A stretch of DNA of 11,826 nucleotides from Spartobacteria bacterium (GTDB lineage: Bacteria > Verrucomicrobiota > Verrucomicrobiia > Chthoniobacterales > Terrimicrobiaceae), in contig CANKXQ010000024.1 of assembly GCA_947487745.1 (NCBI GenBank), forward strand, positions 1 through 11,826, read 5' to 3'. The notes below the pieces were generated by a model. That model ran no database searches. It saw nothing but the letters and a program-made list of their open reading frames with translations, and was not told the origin of the DNA. Positions 10,813 to 11,826 of this stretch are shown in pieces (the stretch's first letter is position 1; every line of letters starts with the position of its first letter). A program made the position numbers and the translations under genes.

Positions 10813-11826
10813 ATGCCACGCTCCCTCACATTATTCACCGGCCAGTGGGCCGATTTGCCTATTGAAAAACTCGCTCCGATGGCCCACCAGATGGGCTACG
10901 AGGGACTCGAACTCGCCTGCTGGGGCGACCACTTCGATGTCGATGCGGCTGCTTCTTCCGCTGCATACCGCCAGCGCCTTTGGGAAATTCTCACAGATAA
11001 CCAGCTCACCTGTTTTGCGATCTCGAACCACCTAGTCGGCCAAGCCGTTTGCGATCTCATCGATGAACGGCACAAGTCGATCCTGCCGCCGGATGTGTGG
11101 GGTGATGGCGAGCCAGAGGGTGTTCGCCAACGGGCTGCGGACAAGATGATCCTCACGGCAAAAGCAGCGCGGGCTTTTTTCAATGACAAACCCGGCTTTC
11201 AGAAAAATCCCCACCGCGTTGTTGTGAATGGATTCACCGGCTCGTCAGTCTGGCATTCCATTTACGCTTTCCCGCCGACCTCGCAGGAATACTGGGATAA
11301 GGGGTTTGAAGATTTCGCCAATCGCTGGACGCCCATTCTCGATGCCTTCGCCAAGGAAGATGTCGATTTTGCTCTCGAGGTGCATCCCACGGAGATCGCG
11401 TTCGACACGGCCTCCGCCGAACGCGCCTTGGCGGCTGTGGGCAACCATCCTCGGGTTTGCTTCAACTACGATCCCTCGCACCTCGGCTACCAAGGCGTGG
11501 ACTATGTGCAATTCATCCGACGGTTCGCAGAGAGGATTTTTCATGTCCATGTCAAAGACGCCTGGTGGGGTCACGGCGATGGATCGGTCGGCGTCTTCGG
11601 CGGACACACGAACTTTGGCGATGCGCGTCGCGCGTGGGACTTCCGTTCGCCCGGTCGCGGCGACATCCGCTTCGAGGATGTCATCGTCGCTCTCAACGAC
11701 ATCCGATACAGCGGTCCGCTCTCCGTCGAATGGGAGGACATCCGGATGGATCGCATTCATGGCGCCACCGAGGCGGCCGCGTTTGTGAAAAAACTCGATT
11801 TCGCGCCCAGCGCAGTCGCCTTCGAC
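10813..11826 (+). CDS. Sugar phosphate isomerase/epimerase family TIM-barrel protein 2 (3' end cut by window)
   Basis: The open frame runs from ATG 10813 to the window end without a stop: 338 codons are present, so probably only a few residues are missing, since relatives are about 340-350 long. It belongs to the long branch of the COG1082 xylose-isomerase-like barrels. Seen: [17 protein letters not shown] (5-21), [17 protein letters not shown] (27-43), [13 protein letters not shown] (67-79), [12 protein letters not shown] (136-147), [13 protein letters not shown] (186-198; E189), [13 protein letters not shown] (216-228; D220), [10 protein letters not shown] (243-252; H246) and LSVEWED (303-309; E306). 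E189, D220, H246 and E306 fit the metal-ligand pattern. It shares little sequence with isomerase 1 beyond the fold. The leader AAATTAAAACCAAACT lacks a Shine-Dalgarno motif. Last visible gene of the series; the locus may continue to the right. Confidence 0.9.
   Translation, partial: MPRSLTLFTGQWADLPIEKLAPMAHQMGYEGLELACWGDHFDVDAAASSAAYRQRLWEILTDNQLTCFAISNHLVGQAVCDLIDERHKSILPPDVWGDGEPEGVRQRAADKMILTAKAARAFFNDKPGFQKNPHRVVVNGFTGSSVWHSIYAFPPTSQEYWDKGFEDFANRWTPILDAFAKEDVDFALEVHPTEIAFDTASAERALAAVGNHPRVCFNYDPSHLGYQGVDYVQFIRRFAERIFHVHVKDAWWGHGDGSVGVFGGHTNFGDARRAWDFRSPGRGDIRFEDVIVALNDIRYSGPLSVEWEDIRMDRIHGATEAAAFVKKLDFAPSAVAFD

Overview
The window looks like a GC-rich Gram-negative genome of the Planctomycetes-Verrucomicrobia-Chlamydiae group, most likely Verrucomicrobiota. 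The reasons are indirect: an AraC regulator beside ThuA, Gfo/Idh/MocA and xylose-isomerase-like TIM-barrel genes, a cytoplasmic LacZ-type GH2 enzyme, an Rpn-type nuclease with EGEAKGRA repeats, and start codons preceded by A/C-rich leaders without Shine-Dalgarno motifs. There is no rRNA or phylogenetic marker, so the assignment is an inference.

Left part (1-1644), an accessory or mobile zone. An Rpn/PD-(D/E)XK nuclease-family gene (257-1192) is followed by a CopG/ribbon-helix-helix antitoxin-like gene (1301-1582) split by an in-frame TAA. No toxin gene is visible. Related ~43-bp sequences lie just upstream of both genes.

Middle and right part (1645-11826), a sugar-catabolism locus. An AraC-family activator (minus strand, 1645-2490) is divergent, across only 42 bp, from a tightly spaced plus-strand series: ThuA-like protein, Gfo/Idh/MocA oxidoreductase 1, GH2 beta-galactosidase, a broken GH29 alpha-L-fucosidase, a frameshifted stub of a parallel beta-helix protein, TIM-barrel isomerase/epimerase 1, Gfo/Idh/MocA oxidoreductase 2, and TIM-barrel isomerase/epimerase 2, which runs off the window end nearly complete. 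No signal peptides or transporters are seen, so these enzymes probably act in the cytoplasm on imported oligosaccharides or glycosides. ThuA plus Gfo/Idh/MocA plus TIM-barrel isomerases matches, by family, the 3-keto-glycoside routes (ThuA/ThuB of rhizobia, and oxidoreductase/isomerase-like sets of gut bacteria). The locus may therefore combine classical hydrolysis (GH2) with oxidative glycoside processing.

The main structural oddity is that the block from beta-galactosidase to beta-helix stub (about 4250-8878) is bounded by copies of the same junction. The last codons of oxidoreductase 1 (…AAKYH-stop) and the following TC occur at 4230-4249 and again at 8859-8878 (19 of 20 bases identical). 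The genes that follow each copy share their first 14 bases. This suggests a CAZyme cassette inserted between oxidoreductase 1 and isomerase 1 (or a duplication with later loss), and its distal part is decaying: the fucosidase has a 1-nt frameshift plus loss of its catalytic centre, and the beta-helix gene is reduced to about 200 bp.
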